This document shows, one piece after another, positions 11,379-21,669 of a stretch of DNA of 64,000 nucleotides. Each line of letters begins with the position of its first letter. The first letter of the stretch is position 1. The DNA is from Codonopsis lanceolata. Lineage: Eukaryota > Streptophyta > Magnoliopsida > Asterales > Campanulaceae. The stretch is from the NCBI GenBank assembly GCA_013146195.2, contig CM028382.1:9308767-9372766 (forward strand), given 5' to 3'. Under the pieces are notes generated by a model. It saw nothing but the letters and a program-made list of their open reading frames with translations. It did no database searches and was not told where the DNA came from. The position numbers and the translations under genes were made by a program.

Positions 11379-11572
11379 ACCTCATCGCCTACGTCATTAT
11401 ATAATTATTGCTTGTAGACGTCATCACTTATGTCATTGTTTATATTATTGCTTGAAGACGTCATCGCTTACGTCACTGTATAATTATTGCTTGTAGATGT
11501 CATCGCTTACGTCATTGTTTAAATTATTGCTTGTAAACGTCATCGCTGACGTCATTGTTTAATTATTGCTTG
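11376..11572 (+). promoter_or_regulatory. Five tandem 39-40 bp repeats with TGACG-type elements (viral promoter)
   Basis: Five units start near 11376, 11415, 11455, 11494 and 11534. Each has the form gacgtcatcgcttacgtca followed by an A/T-rich half ending attattgcttg. Each unit holds paired TGACG/ACGTCA-type cores, as in the as-1 elements that bind TGA-class bZIP factors in caulimovirus promoters. The array lies directly upstream of a TATA box and begins at the stop codon of the preceding frame. It is the best preserved regulatory part of the element. Confidence 0.7.
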
Positions 11573-11584
11573 TAACCAGAGCCC

Positions 11585-11592
11585 TATATAAA
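11585..11592 (+). promoter_or_regulatory. TATA box of the pararetroviral promoter
   Basis: TATATAAA inside ccctatataaagggcc, 13 bp after the last tandem repeat. The spacing and context match the single full-length-transcript promoter of Caulimoviridae. Confidence 0.7.
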
Positions 11593-11599
11593 GGGCCTT

Positions 11600-11880
11600 G
11601 ATCCTTCATTTGTAAGCAGAGGAAGTGAAGAAAGAAATATATCTTCTAAGAATTTCTATTACCTCTCCCGTCTTCTCTCGTCTTCTCTTTTGTGTTTTCT
11701 CTTTTCTTCTTAAGTGTTTAATTACCTCTCCCGTCTTCTTTGTTTTAATTGTTTTCTGTGTCTTATATAGATCCAACCCCCCATTTTAGCATAATTCCCT
11801 CCCCTAGGTTCATTTGAACTTCCGGATCAAAGAACCAAGCATGCTTGGAAAGTCAAGAACTCAACAACCATTAACTCAAA
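11600..11880 (+). other. Pararetroviral leader region
   Basis: Non-coding, pyrimidine-rich DNA after the TATA box, with a twice-repeated block (cctctcccgtcttct near 11660 and 11725). I looked for the usual initiator-tRNA primer-binding motif TGGTATCAGAGC and did not find it, so the primer site is lost or diverged. Confidence 0.45.
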
Positions 11881-13019
11881 AATTGGCAAAGTGAAAATGT
11901 TGTTGCCCAGAACAAAACGCTTAAACAGATAATGTCTCAGCAAAGTAAGTTTGCACAAACCCAAGACAATCTCTCCTCAAGGGTAAAGACACTTGAAAGC
12001 ATGACAGATGAGATCCGTCTCAAGATCCAAGTTCTCCATCAAGAACTCCTCCAAATTGTCCATTCTTCACCATCTCCCCAAGTTTCCTCTTCTCTAACCA
12101 GAAAGGAAGCAGAGATGAAGTTTCTCAAAGCCCAGCTCACAGATCTAGAGCGGCAACATAAACAGAAAAGAATGGCCACACTCGCTGATGATCCTTGGAG
12201 ACTACCCACAACCCCCTTCGTCAAAACCGCAAAACTACTTTTGACCCCCAACCAATCCCTTAGTTCACCCACAAAGATCCATCCCCTTCACTCACTCTTT
12301 GGGCCCCAAAATCTCTGTCCACCAGCCAACCCATCCAAAGAAATTCACAAGTTGTTGCAGCCTCCCTACCGAGCATAGTCATCGCATCCAACAACTCTGC
12401 CCCACAAGCCTTCCAACCAGACCATCATGATCCTCATATAGGTGCTTCCACCATAGCCCCTGATATTTTTCCAATTGAAAAGACAAATCCAGTTTCCCAA
12501 TTCCTACAAACCCTTTCCCACCATCACAACCCTTCTTCATCCCCCTTTGTCGGACCAGTGGTTGATCCATCCTCTTCACAAATGGAAGAAGAATTTGATC
12601 CCACAGAAGCCTTCGAACATCTGTTCATGACGGAACCAGAGCCAACGGTCCATAACTCTCCAAACGTTGATCCAGAGGAATCTACATCTCAGACCTCACC
12701 ACACGAGAATCAAAAAACTCTGCAATCTGCTACCCAAGCCAATACCAAGCAAAAATTCACGTTCGATGATATTCCGCCTTCTAAATGGCGAGAACGAAGT
12801 ATCGAAATGTTAACTTGGTGCACAGTAGAGCTACAGTTTTATTCCATCGAGCTGGTCATTAAAAGGTTCCTTGCCCTGATCCAAGGGTGCCTTCACTTCG
12901 CAAAAGACTGTCCGGATACAAGGAAGTCTCAAGCGTTGATCCAAACACTCAGTCAAATTGAGCCAGTAGATCTCTCTGACCTCGAGTTCCTCTACTCTCT
13001 TGATGATGAACCAAGGTGA
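11881..13019 (+). pseudogene. Viral ORF1 remnant: coiled coil and truncated capsid
   Basis: The first frame (to 12378) has a heptad-rich coiled-coil region (QDNLSSRVKTLESM, then LTRKEAEMKFLKAQL). After a frame change near 12340 the frame through 13019 gives an acidic/Ser-rich linker and the start of the capsid domain (FTFDDIPPSKWRER). Near 12890 the capsid jumps straight to the last part of a zinc knuckle (HFAKDCPD), so the capsid centre is deleted. No movement-protein domain is seen between the leader and the coiled coil, so that part is missing too. Start 11932 is only the first Met; the frame is open from about 11890. Confidence 0.65.
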
Positions 13020-13580
13020 TTCTACAATCTGTTCAATTGCCTATCTGAATAATTCATCAGAAACAAATTCAGACTCAAAAGAAGATCTCATGCCAAGGGT
13101 TTTTATGTTGAGTCCTCTTCCCCACATCCTACCTGTACAAAAAAACCAACCCATGCCCCTAGCCAAAATCCACCTTCTCACCTCTACATTTGCTAAACCC
13201 ATCCAAGTTATAGCCTTCTTCGATACATGATCTGCAATCTCCATCCTAAATCCAAAAATACTCCCGGATAGTTTTTGGAAGCCACACCACCAATATTTCC
13301 TTGCTGCTAATGGTGACAGCTTCGCCATTGACAAAATCATCATTCCCATCCATATCAGACTATTTCCCAAGTGCGTCATTAAGCACAGACTATTAGGCTC
13401 AAGTTCACATGGCAATGACATCCTCATCGGTTTCGATATCCTTTATAAGTTACCCAACTTACAATGGACGCAGGACGGTCTCTGTTACAGAAGCTTCTTC
13501 AACCCATGGAGCCCAGTCCCACGGCTTTACATGACATTTGCTTCATCCATAGAAACCATCAAGCATCAGATCGTCCAAGA
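13020..13580 (+). pseudogene. Viral aspartic protease remnant
   Basis: A retropepsin-like region is present, but its active-site triplet is broken: the Asp-Thr pair (13222-13227) is followed immediately by a TGA stop at 13228-13230. Downstream, the hydrophobic strand ending ILIGFDIL (around 13417-13440) fits the C-terminal half of the fold. The protease cannot be made from this copy. Confidence 0.6.
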
Positions 13581-14390
13581 TTCTTGATCTTCATCTCATA
13601 CAGAGCTCTTGGCAAAACACCCTTCTCCTCTATGGCTGAATTCTGCGTTTTATGTCTCGTTACCTTTCAAGCAGAATGAAGATGTCAATCCCACCAAAGC
13701 AAGCCATCTAGGGATGAATCTCGACCATTATCAACTTGCTCTCACGGAATGCATACAACTTGTTGACCAAAAAAATATAGAACATACATCCTCTCCATGG
13801 GCATGTGAGACATTCTATGTCAACAAAAGAAGTGAACAAGTTCGAGGAAAGCTACGTTTGGTCATCAATTACCAGTCACTCAATCATTTCTTGGCAGATG
13901 ATAAGTTTCCTCTACCACAGAAGAAGTTCTTGTTCCAATCCTTATCTGACGCAAAGGTTCTCTCAAAATTTGATCTCAAGTCGGGTTTTTGGCAACTAGG
14001 AATTACACCTAAAGATAGACCAAAAACAACATTCTGCATCCCTGACCATTATTACCAGTGGAATGTCATGTCATTCGGTTTTAAAAATGCCACATCCGCC
14101 TTTTAAAAGACAATGGTAACAATTTTTGAACCAATCCTTTCCAATACCCTGGCTTACATCGATAACATACTGCTATTCTCTCATGATGAAGATTCTCATG
14201 TAGCCTTACTCTCTCAGTTCCATTCCCTGGTGACTCAGTACGGTATCATGCTCTCAGAAAAGAAAATGGAAGTTTGAGTTTCATCCATTGATTTTCTAGG
14301 GATAAAGATATCTAACGGTACATACCAGCCTCAACCCCACATTGCTTAAGAACTGCATATGTTCCCGGATATTCTATTATCATAGAAAGA
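13580..14390 (+). pseudogene. Viral reverse transcriptase remnant
   Basis: The frame 13609-14106 shows Caulimoviridae reverse transcriptase motifs in order: the SPWACETFYV block, the LRLVINYQSLN motif, and the catalytic FDLKSGFWQL block near 13968. It stops at 14104-14106. Past the stop, the active-site box at 14155-14166 reads Y-I-D-N instead of the family Y-x-D-D. More stops follow near 14275 and 14345. Homology ends near 14390, before RNase H. The enzyme is dead. Confidence 0.75.
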
Positions 14391-14516
14391 AAATAACAAG
14401 TGACGTACCGTTTAGGCATCACAATTCTAACAAAATAACAAGTGACACACGTCTTAGGGAATACCGACAGCTGCTTTAACTAAACATAACAAATGACTTT
14501 CGGATCACAGTTAGAG
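14391..14516. other. Scrambled filler DNA at the virus/LTR junction
   Basis: Short pieces related to the gypsy LTR occur out of order. One (aagtgacgtaccgtttaggcatcaca, 14398-14423) matches the LTR near 2250-2280 in inverted orientation. A partial repeat (aaaataacaagtgac) occurs at both about 14390 and 14433. Such patchwork is typical of end-joining repair with template switching. Confidence 0.45.
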
Positions 14517-15305
14517 CACTTTAACTAAACATAATAATCCTAAGTCACAATTCCTTTTGCAACAAACAAAAAAGAATGAATAAATACTTGAACCCAATTG
14601 AGATTGAAAAACAATTAGATCTCACAGTAGGAACTTGTAAAGAATTACTTGTTGATTAATTGGAAGAAATAAAACTAGCCACTAAACATAATTAAAGATT
14701 ACTTACAAAAAAACCAAAATGCAACAAAATCATGCGGTGTGATAGAAAAAACGAGCAAGCTGCTACCAAAATCTTCGAGTGTATATGTGTGTGTATGATT
14801 ATGTGTATCAGCCGTGTTGTTTGTAATTGGATGCCAACTTTTAAAATGACTTCTTCTTATATAGCTAAGTCCTCCTTGCTTTCCAAGTCTTTCCTCCTTT
14901 ATAGAGGCCATGATCTCCACTCCTAACCCTCACTTCTAGGTAGTTGTTGACAAAGTTCACAACATGACTTTTCTAATATTTTCAACAAAAGGAATTAAAG
15001 AAAAAAAAAACTTCGAATGTCCAATGTCTTATATGCCCACAAGTAACAATATTCAGGTTTTATAATTTCCATTTGCACGTGACAATGTTTTTTTGTCCAA
15101 CCCATTTTTCTGAGTATCAAATGCCCATTCGGTAGCATTATATCTGAATTTCTTCTTTGAACTTGCTATTCTTTTCACTTTTTTCACCAACAATCTCTCA
15201 TAGATCTGTAATCACCAAACATACAAAATACCTATAAAAAGTACAACATTTACAACAATTTAAAGCACAAAATCAATATTAAATATCACAATTATTTGAG
15301 TTCAT
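14517..15305 (-). mobile_element. Gypsy family L LTR, right of the virus
   Basis: This resumes the LTR sequence seen at 2366-3126 (ctttaactaaacataataatcc onward). It ends at ttgagttcatc, where it abuts a PIF-like fragment. Together with 9230-9472 it is one LTR split by the pararetroviral block. Confidence 0.7.
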
Positions 15306-15510
15306 CGGGGATCAACGGAAATTATTTTACGGTCAACAGAAAATAACCTATTTTCCTCCGTAGAATGACTTACGGACCATTACCTCCGTAAGTCATTTTC
15401 CAAACTAGCTTTACCAACAGATGCAAAACTCTATATTCCTTCCTAGACGCTATGTTCTCTCCCTCTCTCTGCAACGCACATTCTCTCTCTCTCTCTCTCT
15501 CTCTTTTGCA
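15306..15510. mobile_element. PIF-like fragment and (CT)n tract
   Basis: 15310-15410 matches one unit of the tandem array at 22.9-23.17 kb (ttacggaccattacctccgtaagtcat). It is followed by a CT microsatellite at 15482-15504, as at 23195-23225. This is part of the same PIF-derived repeat family. Confidence 0.5.
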
Positions 15511-16271
15511 ACTGACTCAAGATGCATCTCTCTTCCTTCTTTGATTTTTCTATTTTGTCTCCAAAGATGTTAGGGTTTGTGGATTAATTCTATGTATTCG
15601 ATTTTGTTGACCAATGGAGTTTATTTAGCGTAGGTTTCAGTTTTTTTATTCAAATTTTATTATTTTAATGTTCATTATGGTTTAGTTCTTTCTATGATTA
15701 GATGTTTCGACATGTGAAAGTATAATTTTTTTAGTAAGAGTTTTGATTTAAAGTAAGGGTTTTGATTGATTGATTTGGTGTTTGGCTTCGATGAGAGCAA
15801 GAGCTTTGGACAATAGGCACAAAAAAATCGTTACTATCATCATCTTTATATGCAAATTAGCGTTTCGATTCAACTTAACTTACGAAAATGACTATGGGTC
15901 CTTATTATCACCAAATGTCAAGTATAGTGACTAAATTGAGAAGAAAAAAAAAACTTTAGAGTAAGCTTAACTAATAATCGGTAAAAGTAGGGTGATCAAA
16001 TTGCGATTTAAGCTTCTTTTTTCAAATTGTTAAAGTCAAAATTAATGCATTGTGGTTCCAAATCGATGAATTGCAATGACAAATATATGTGTTGTCTAAT
16101 ATCAAATTTAAAATTCACTTTTGATGCATAGCAATGCATCAAAGGTAAACTTTAAATTTGGAAAACATATAAAATATTAAAGTGATTAAAAATTTACGAA
16201 AGTATGATTTTGAATTAGTAATCCATATCACTATATCAGCCACGAAGCCAACGGTGCAGCTTAAATATAAC
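15511..16271. other. Gene-free AT-rich stretch
   Basis: No supported gene, terminal repeats or tandem arrays. The sequence is diverged intergenic DNA. Confidence 0.5.
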
Positions 16272-17136
16272 GGTAAAATTGCCGGTCCATTTTATAAAGT
16301 TTTTAACCTCTCTAGTCCACCGCTCTCTTTTTCAACTGCAAAAGTCCATTTTTGAAATATTATTTCGAAAATGACATCGTCTTCTTAAACAGTTCCGACA
16401 AACACATTTGATTTGAAAATCACCATTGTTATGCAACAAAATGGGGATTGACCTGTCCGATCAGGTCGCAGGGGCAGCGTCCCTTCGTGGGGGTTCGCGG
16501 GTAATGCCCCCGAAAGGTAAATGAGTTTTCTGATTCATTAAGTATGAAACTTTAATGAAAATGTGCTGGGTTAAAGGATTTTCACAATAAGGATGAAGGT
16601 GAAACATGAGGAATAAGAAGGCTTACAACGGAGGAGAAGGAAGAAGAAGGCTGGGGACATGGTTTGGTTTATCGGATTAAATTGATGAATTGCGGTTAAA
16701 CATTGATGTATCGCGGTGCAATTAGACTAGGCAATTAAACTGATGAATCGCGGTGCAAAAATTAATGCAATAAAATTGATTAGTAGTGGTTCAAACATTG
16801 ATGTATCGCGGTGCAATTAGACTAGGCAATTAAGCTGATGAATTGCGGTGCAAAAATAATGCAATAAAATTGATGTATCACGGTTCAAACATTGATGTAT
16901 CATGGTGCAATTAGGCTAGAGCAATTAAACTGATGAATCTTGGTGTAAAAAATAATGCAATAAAATTGATAAATTGTGGTTTAATAGTCAATGTACCATG
17001 ATGCACTTCCGTAACGCGTCTCATGCTCATTAAGGTATCGTAGTCTTTTTACCCCAAAAAGTGTCATTTTCCGTTTGAAAAAAAAAAGACTTGAGCGATT
17101 AAAAACTTAAGAAAGTGGACCGACCCGCAATTATTC
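16272..17136. mobile_element. MULE-like non-autonomous element, copy 1
   Basis: The left end ggtaaaattgccggtcc and the right end (complement gaataattgcgggtcggtcc) form diverged terminal inverted repeats of about 90 bp, including gtttttaa and tttttcaa blocks. The interior holds an array of short blocks alternating gatgaatcgcggtgcaa and ttgatgtatcgcggttcaaa. A GGxAAAATT start with long terminal repeats suggests a Mutator-like element. The flanks (aaatataac and aaatatgtg) agree only in part as a 9-bp target duplication. Confidence 0.5.
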
Positions 17137-17159
17137 ATAAATATGTGATTGGATTTTGA

Positions 17160-17480
17160 ATTGGGAGAAATTCAGGTTGATACCATGCGATAAAATGTTA
17201 ACCACAAAAGTCAACGATAATTTTTTTTAATTGCTACATGACACTTTAGGGGGGAGGGGGAATAACGAAGATACCCTTAATGGGAAAAACGCAGACAAAG
17301 CCCCTGCCCAAATTTGGGCATTGCAATTCAAAAATTGGGCATCACAATGAAAAATATGGGCATCGTCATTCAAAAATTAGGCATCGCAATGGGCATCACA
17401 ATGCAATATTGGGCACTAAGATAATAAACATGGCCTTCATGTCCCAAGGTTCCTAGTTCAATATCACCCAAATTGATAAC
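17160..17480. repeat. Short-unit array of gggcatcgcaat
   Basis: Between 17310 and 17415 a unit like tgggcatcacaatncaaaaat recurs about five times with substitutions. No coding potential. It lies inside the interval framed by inverted MULE-like copies 1 and 2. Confidence 0.5.
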
Positions 17481-17539
17481 ACACTTAAATAGCTAGATGG
17501 AATAGAAAACAAAAGGAAATGTGATATCTTATTACGTAG

Positions 17540-17880
17540 ATTCAGCTTGCACATCTTCTCCAATAAGTGCCATCACAATTGACGGTAGCATTTCCCCTCT
17601 CATATGGCATCTACGCTTGGATCTCATAATCTTGCAAGGCTGTTCCAGGGTCCCCATTTATAACTCTGTAGTTGCTAAGAAACTCTTTGAACTGGTAGGC
17701 TCGATAAAGCGTTGGATTGCATTTGTTGATGAGAGTTTTAGCGGGTTCTATAATACACCATCTCTTCGACATCATCTCAAATCTCACCATTGCCTCCGAT
17801 GTGGGCATCGTTGCCTCTAATCGGTATCCTCATTTGTCGCTGGAGCTTCTCCATTTTTCGTTAAATGATATATTTTTTTT
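17540..17880 (-). pseudogene. Captured gene fragment, identity unknown
   Basis: Minus-strand translation gives a protein-like stretch: MVRFEMMSKRW, then PAKTLINKCNPTLYRAYQFK, then NGDPGTALQDYEIQA. A one-base phase change at about 17612 opens another frame reading GEMLPSIVMALIGEDVQAEST before a stop at about 17537. The composition looks like a real gene's last exon, about 95-110 residues. I do not recognise the family. It sits between two inverted MULE-like elements, which would fit gene-fragment capture. Confidence 0.4.
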
Positions 17881-18249
17881 TTTCTGAATTTGTGTGTTAA
17901 TTGTTGGGTGCACTCTATCATTGATACTTGCAGTGATTATTATGTGTATGCTAGGTAGGAAGGGAAGAAGATGGCGCAACATAAGGAACTGATGAACAAA
18001 GAAATTAAGATTTCCTTAAACAAGGAACAAAGAGGGGAAACGACCTTTGGAAGGTAGGAACCCATAATGCTATTTAGGAAGTGGAGGAGTAATTGAAGGG
18101 TTGTAACACGCAATCCAAGGCAGGGATTGACCAGAACTTTCTCTCTCTGGAACCTGTTATTGTTGAGCACTGAATGTGAGGGACGAAAACGGGCAATATT
18201 GGAAAAAAAAACTTATAAAAGTGGACTTATGCGGTTGGAAAAAAAAAGA
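17881..18249. other. Non-coding interval between the captured fragment and MULE copy 2
   Basis: Contains a T-rich run (about 17868-17885). No convincing exon or repeat; it may be intron or flank of the captured fragment. Confidence 0.35.
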
Positions 18250-19068
18250 AAAAATTATGGGCCCGTTCACTTTTTTGAAGTTTCTAATCGTTAATGTATC
18301 CTTTTTTCAATCGAAAAAGTTACTTTTGGGTTAAAATGACTACGATATCCTTAATGAACCGAAGGCGCGCTACGGAGGTTAAATTTTGCACCATGATACA
18401 TTAATTTTATTGCATCATTTTTTGCACCGCGATGAAACAATTTTTGAACCACGATACATAAGTCTTAATTACCTAATCCAAATTTGCACTGCGATGAAAC
18501 ATTTTTTTGCACCGCGATGAAACAATTTTTGAACCACGATATAACAATTTTTGAACCGCGATACATAAGTCTTAGTTACCTAATCCAAATTTACATCGCG
18601 ATGAAACAATTTTTGAACCACGATACATAAATCTTAATTACATAATCCAATTTTGAACCGCTATACATAAAATATTATTTAATCCATTTATGCACCGCGA
18701 TACAAAATGATAATGAACCAGAACACGTCCTTCATCGTAAGCCTTTTTCTTTCTCCAACTTCTCCACCTTCGTCCCAAGTGAAAAATAATTTAACCCAGC
18801 ACAGATCCATTACAATTTTCGTATTTCATGAATCAGAAAAATTGTTTACCTTTCGGGAGCGTTGCCCCCACGACTTGACCGGGTAGGTCGATCTCCGTTT
18901 CGTTGTACAACAATTGTGATTTTCGAATCTAATGTGTTTGTCGGAGTTATTGAAGGAGACAATAGCATTTTTAGAATAATATTTCGAAAAATTGTATTTT
19001 GTGGTTAAAAAAAGGGTAGATTTTGGGGTTACAAACATTTGAAAAAAGGACCGGTCAGAATTTTATCC
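18250..19068. mobile_element. MULE-like non-autonomous element, copy 2 (inverted to copy 1)
   Basis: This is the reverse of copy 1. Its right end complements to ggataaaattctgaccggtcc and its interior repeats caccgcgatgaaacaatttttgaa-like blocks. It shares with copy 1 the segment around cgggagcgttgccccc (18856; compare 16490-16515 inverted) and the aatatttcgaaaa block. Confidence 0.5.
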
Positions 19069-19077
19069 AAAAAAATA

Positions 19078-19692
19078 AAATAATTGTGGGCCGATCCACA
19101 TTTCAAAATTTTAATTTGCTCCAGTGTCGTGTTTCTTTTTTCATCCGAAAAATGACATTTTTTGTGGCGAAATGACTGTGATATCTTTAATGAGCCTGAG
19201 ACGCGCTACGAAAATGTACCGTGATTTAAATATTTATGTACCGCAATTCAAAACAAATTAAAAATGCACCGCGATTCGAAATAATATGCACCACGATTCA
19301 AAAAAATTATTTGAAAATGCACCGCGATTAAAAAATATATAAATTTATTTTTGCACCGCGGTTCAAAATCGTAATGAAACAAACTCATGATTTCAATTTT
19401 CTTATTCCTTCTCCTCTGTCGTAAGCCTTCTTATTCTTCCTCCTCGCCTTCGTCCTTACTATGAAAATCCTTTAATCCAACACATTTTCATTAAAGTTCC
19501 GTAGTCGATCCCCGTTTCGTTGCACAATAATGATGATTTTCGAATCCAGAGTGTGTTCCCAAAGCTGTTGAATGAGACGATGATATTTTCGTAAAAATAT
19601 TTCGAAAAATGGTTTTTTATGGTTTTTTTTAAAAAAAACAATGATTTTTTTGGGTTACAATTTTTTTAAAAAGGATCGACCACAATCTTCCC
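19078..19692. mobile_element. MULE-like non-autonomous element, copy 3
   Basis: Begins 10 bp after copy 2 in the same orientation. Its interior has atgcaccgcgattcaaa blocks and its right end complements to gggaagattgtggtcgatcc. A further solitary end (complement ggattaattgtgggtcgtcc) lies at about 19730-19752, so the cluster has been hit repeatedly. Confidence 0.45.
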
Positions 19693-19992
19693 TGGAAAAA
19701 AGAGATTAAAAAAGAGATTTCAGGAATGGGGACGACCCACAATTAATCCTTTTGAATTTTATTTTGGACTGCATTTTGGGCCAAAATAACACTGCCGAAC
19801 GGGCCCTTAGTGTAACACAGTTACACAGCGCCTCATTGGCAGCGATTGCAAATTTGCAATGATGTCTTGTCCAGAATCTGTTCTAGGGTTCTTCATCTAA
19901 CAAGAGTGTTCAGAAGGGTTTCCATCTTACTATAAGAACACACAAGTAAGGATTTTTCCGGCTATCTTTTCTGTTACTCCACCGATTTCATC
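19693..19992 (+). promoter_or_regulatory. mTERF upstream region and 5' leader
   Basis: Contains the last MULE-like end and then unique sequence from about 19800. No strong TATA box is visible. The leader likely starts within 19850-19950. Confidence 0.35.
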
Positions 19993-21189
19993 ATGAATTT
20001 CATCTGTCGTAGAAGTAGCTTATTACCCCATTTGAGGACTTCTTTTAGAACCTCCCCTCTATCTTCATGTAGAATGTTTTCCCTGTCATTGTTCTCATCA
20101 TCAACAATTCCAACTTCGCTCTCTAATCCTTCAGTTGAATACTCATTTACAGTCAATTACCTCATAAATTCAGTTGGGTTTCCTCCAGAAGCAGCTATTT
20201 CAGCTACCAAGTATTTGCACTTGAAAACCCAAGATAACCCAGACTCTGTACTGGCACTTTTCAAGAATCATGGTTTCACCGATACCCAGATCTTAGCTGT
20301 GGTTAAGCCTGACCCTAGGGTCCTCTTAAGTAGACCCAAAGAAAACCTTTTGCCCAAACTTGAATTTTTCAGCTCTATCGGCCTTCCGGGGCCCGACCTT
20401 GCTAGATTATTAACAAAATCACAAATGTCAACAAAAATCTTGCGAGCTAGTTTGGCCAATAGAATCATCCCTTGTTATAATTTCTTTCGAGATTTACTTC
20501 AATCAGATGAAAGAACTATTCGTATGTTTAACCGGTACCCGTTGCTGTTAATTTGTGAGCTTCAAGTTAAAGTGGTACCGAATATTGAAATATTGCGACA
20601 AGTAGGTGTTCCTGAATCTAATATTGTCTCTTATGTTACTTTCCATGCAAGTGCCCTAAGGTTAACCACCAATAACTTCCGAAGGATCGTGGAGAAAGTC
20701 AAGGAAATGGGATTCAATCCTGCGAGGGAGAATTTTATGATGGCATTTCAAGCACTTAAGTCAATGAGCAGATCGACTTGGGGAAAGAAGGTTGAGCTTT
20801 ATAAAAAATGGGGCTGGTCCCAAGAAGATTGTCTCGTGGCTTTTGGGAAACATCCATGGTGTATGACTGTATCTGAGGATAAAATCAGGAGGGTAATGGA
20901 TTTTCTCATTAACAAAATGGGTTTTCAGTCTTCTCTTCTTTTGATTCGCCCGAAGCTCTTGTCGCTGAGCTTAGAGAAGAGAATTGTTCCTAGGTGTTTG
21001 TATTATCAAACCTTGTTGGATAGAGATTTGATCAAGAAGGAAAAGAAATTTAGCTATGCCAAATGGTTGGAGGCGACAGAAGAGGATTTTATCACCAGAA
21101 TCACAAAGAATCATAAAGAGGAGGCTCCTCAACTTTTGAAGCTATATCAAGAAAAGTTGGATCTTGCATTGCAGAGAACTGAATGGTGA
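19993..21189 (+). CDS. Organelle-targeted mTERF family protein
   Basis: An uninterrupted 398-residue protein from a single exon, as is usual for plant mTERF genes. mTERF proteins bind nucleic acid in mitochondria or plastids through a superhelix of helix-turn-helix repeats and affect organelle transcription, termination or RNA processing. Residues 1-45 are rich in Arg and Ser and almost free of acidic residues (MNFICRRSSLLPHLRTSFR), which fits a mitochondrial presequence. mTERF repeats follow from about residue 55, seen as recurring Leu/Pro patterns such as ILAVVKPDPRVLLSRP, MFNRYPLLL, FGKHPWCM and LIRPKLLSLSLEKRIVPR. The C-terminal YxxLLDRDLIKK...FITR region matches the family end. The start is the first Met in frame after upstream stops. 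Downstream DNA is duplicated at 1-450, so a tandem sister gene is likely just outside the window. The exact target cannot be read. Confidence 0.93.
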   Translation: MNFICRRSSLLPHLRTSFRTSPLSSCRMFSLSLFSSSTIPTSLSNPSVEYSFTVNYLINSVGFPPEAAISATKYLHLKTQDNPDSVLALFKNHGFTDTQILAVVKPDPRVLLSRPKENLLPKLEFFSSIGLPGPDLARLLTKSQMSTKILRASLANRIIPCYNFFRDLLQSDERTIRMFNRYPLLLICELQVKVVPNIEILRQVGVPESNIVSYVTFHASALRLTTNNFRRIVEKVKEMGFNPARENFMMAFQALKSMSRSTWGKKVELYKKWGWSQEDCLVAFGKHPWCMTVSEDKIRRVMDFLINKMGFQSSLLLIRPKLLSLSLEKRIVPRCLYYQTLLDRDLIKKEKKFSYAKWLEATEEDFITRITKNHKEEAPQLLKLYQEKLDLALQRTEW

Positions 21190-21660
21190 AAAAGAATGTG
21201 TGGCCAACCCCAAGTAAGGCTGAATTGAGATATAACCGGCGAAGGATCCCAAAGATGAATCTTGCACAATCTACACTGACCAACCGGTACTCTTTCTCCA
21301 TCTCTTTCTCTATCTAGAAAAGTTTTCTGTTTCATCATCATTATTTCAATAAGGACCCTATCTTAATTGTCATGCTGTCAGCCGAGTTATTTGGGTTCGT
21401 ATTACCTTCATGGCTTGAAGCTAAGTGATCATGTTTGTCTGGATATATCTTTGCAACTTGTTCAATTTTTGACCGTCTTTATGAAGTTATTAGTTATGCT
21501 GATTTCTCGTTTGTTGTAAATGAACTTGCACTTAGCTCTCCAATATAGCCATATAGGTGTTTCTGGAAGTAACATTGGTATCTGGACTTCATGAATTTGA
21601 CAATATTGAGCAATTCGTCCAATGTATGAGGTGGCTGGTTCAATTCTACTTTCATCCTTC
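21190..21660 (+). other. mTERF 3' UTR and downstream flank
   Basis: No gene. The first ~370 bp plausibly contain the 3' UTR and polyadenylation signals (aataag near 21349). No coding region is supported. Confidence 0.4.
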
Positions 21661-21669
21661 TACTATATA

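Noticed and set aside
11376..11572. Regularly spaced repeats, considered as a CRISPR-like array
   Set aside because: The units are contiguous without unique spacers, and context shows a plant pararetroviral promoter.
16440..16520. GC-rich patch (gcaggggcagcgtccc...gcccccgaaagg), suspected rRNA or tRNA fragment
   Set aside because: It recurs inverted at 18850-18880 inside MULE-like copy 2, so it is part of the transposon.
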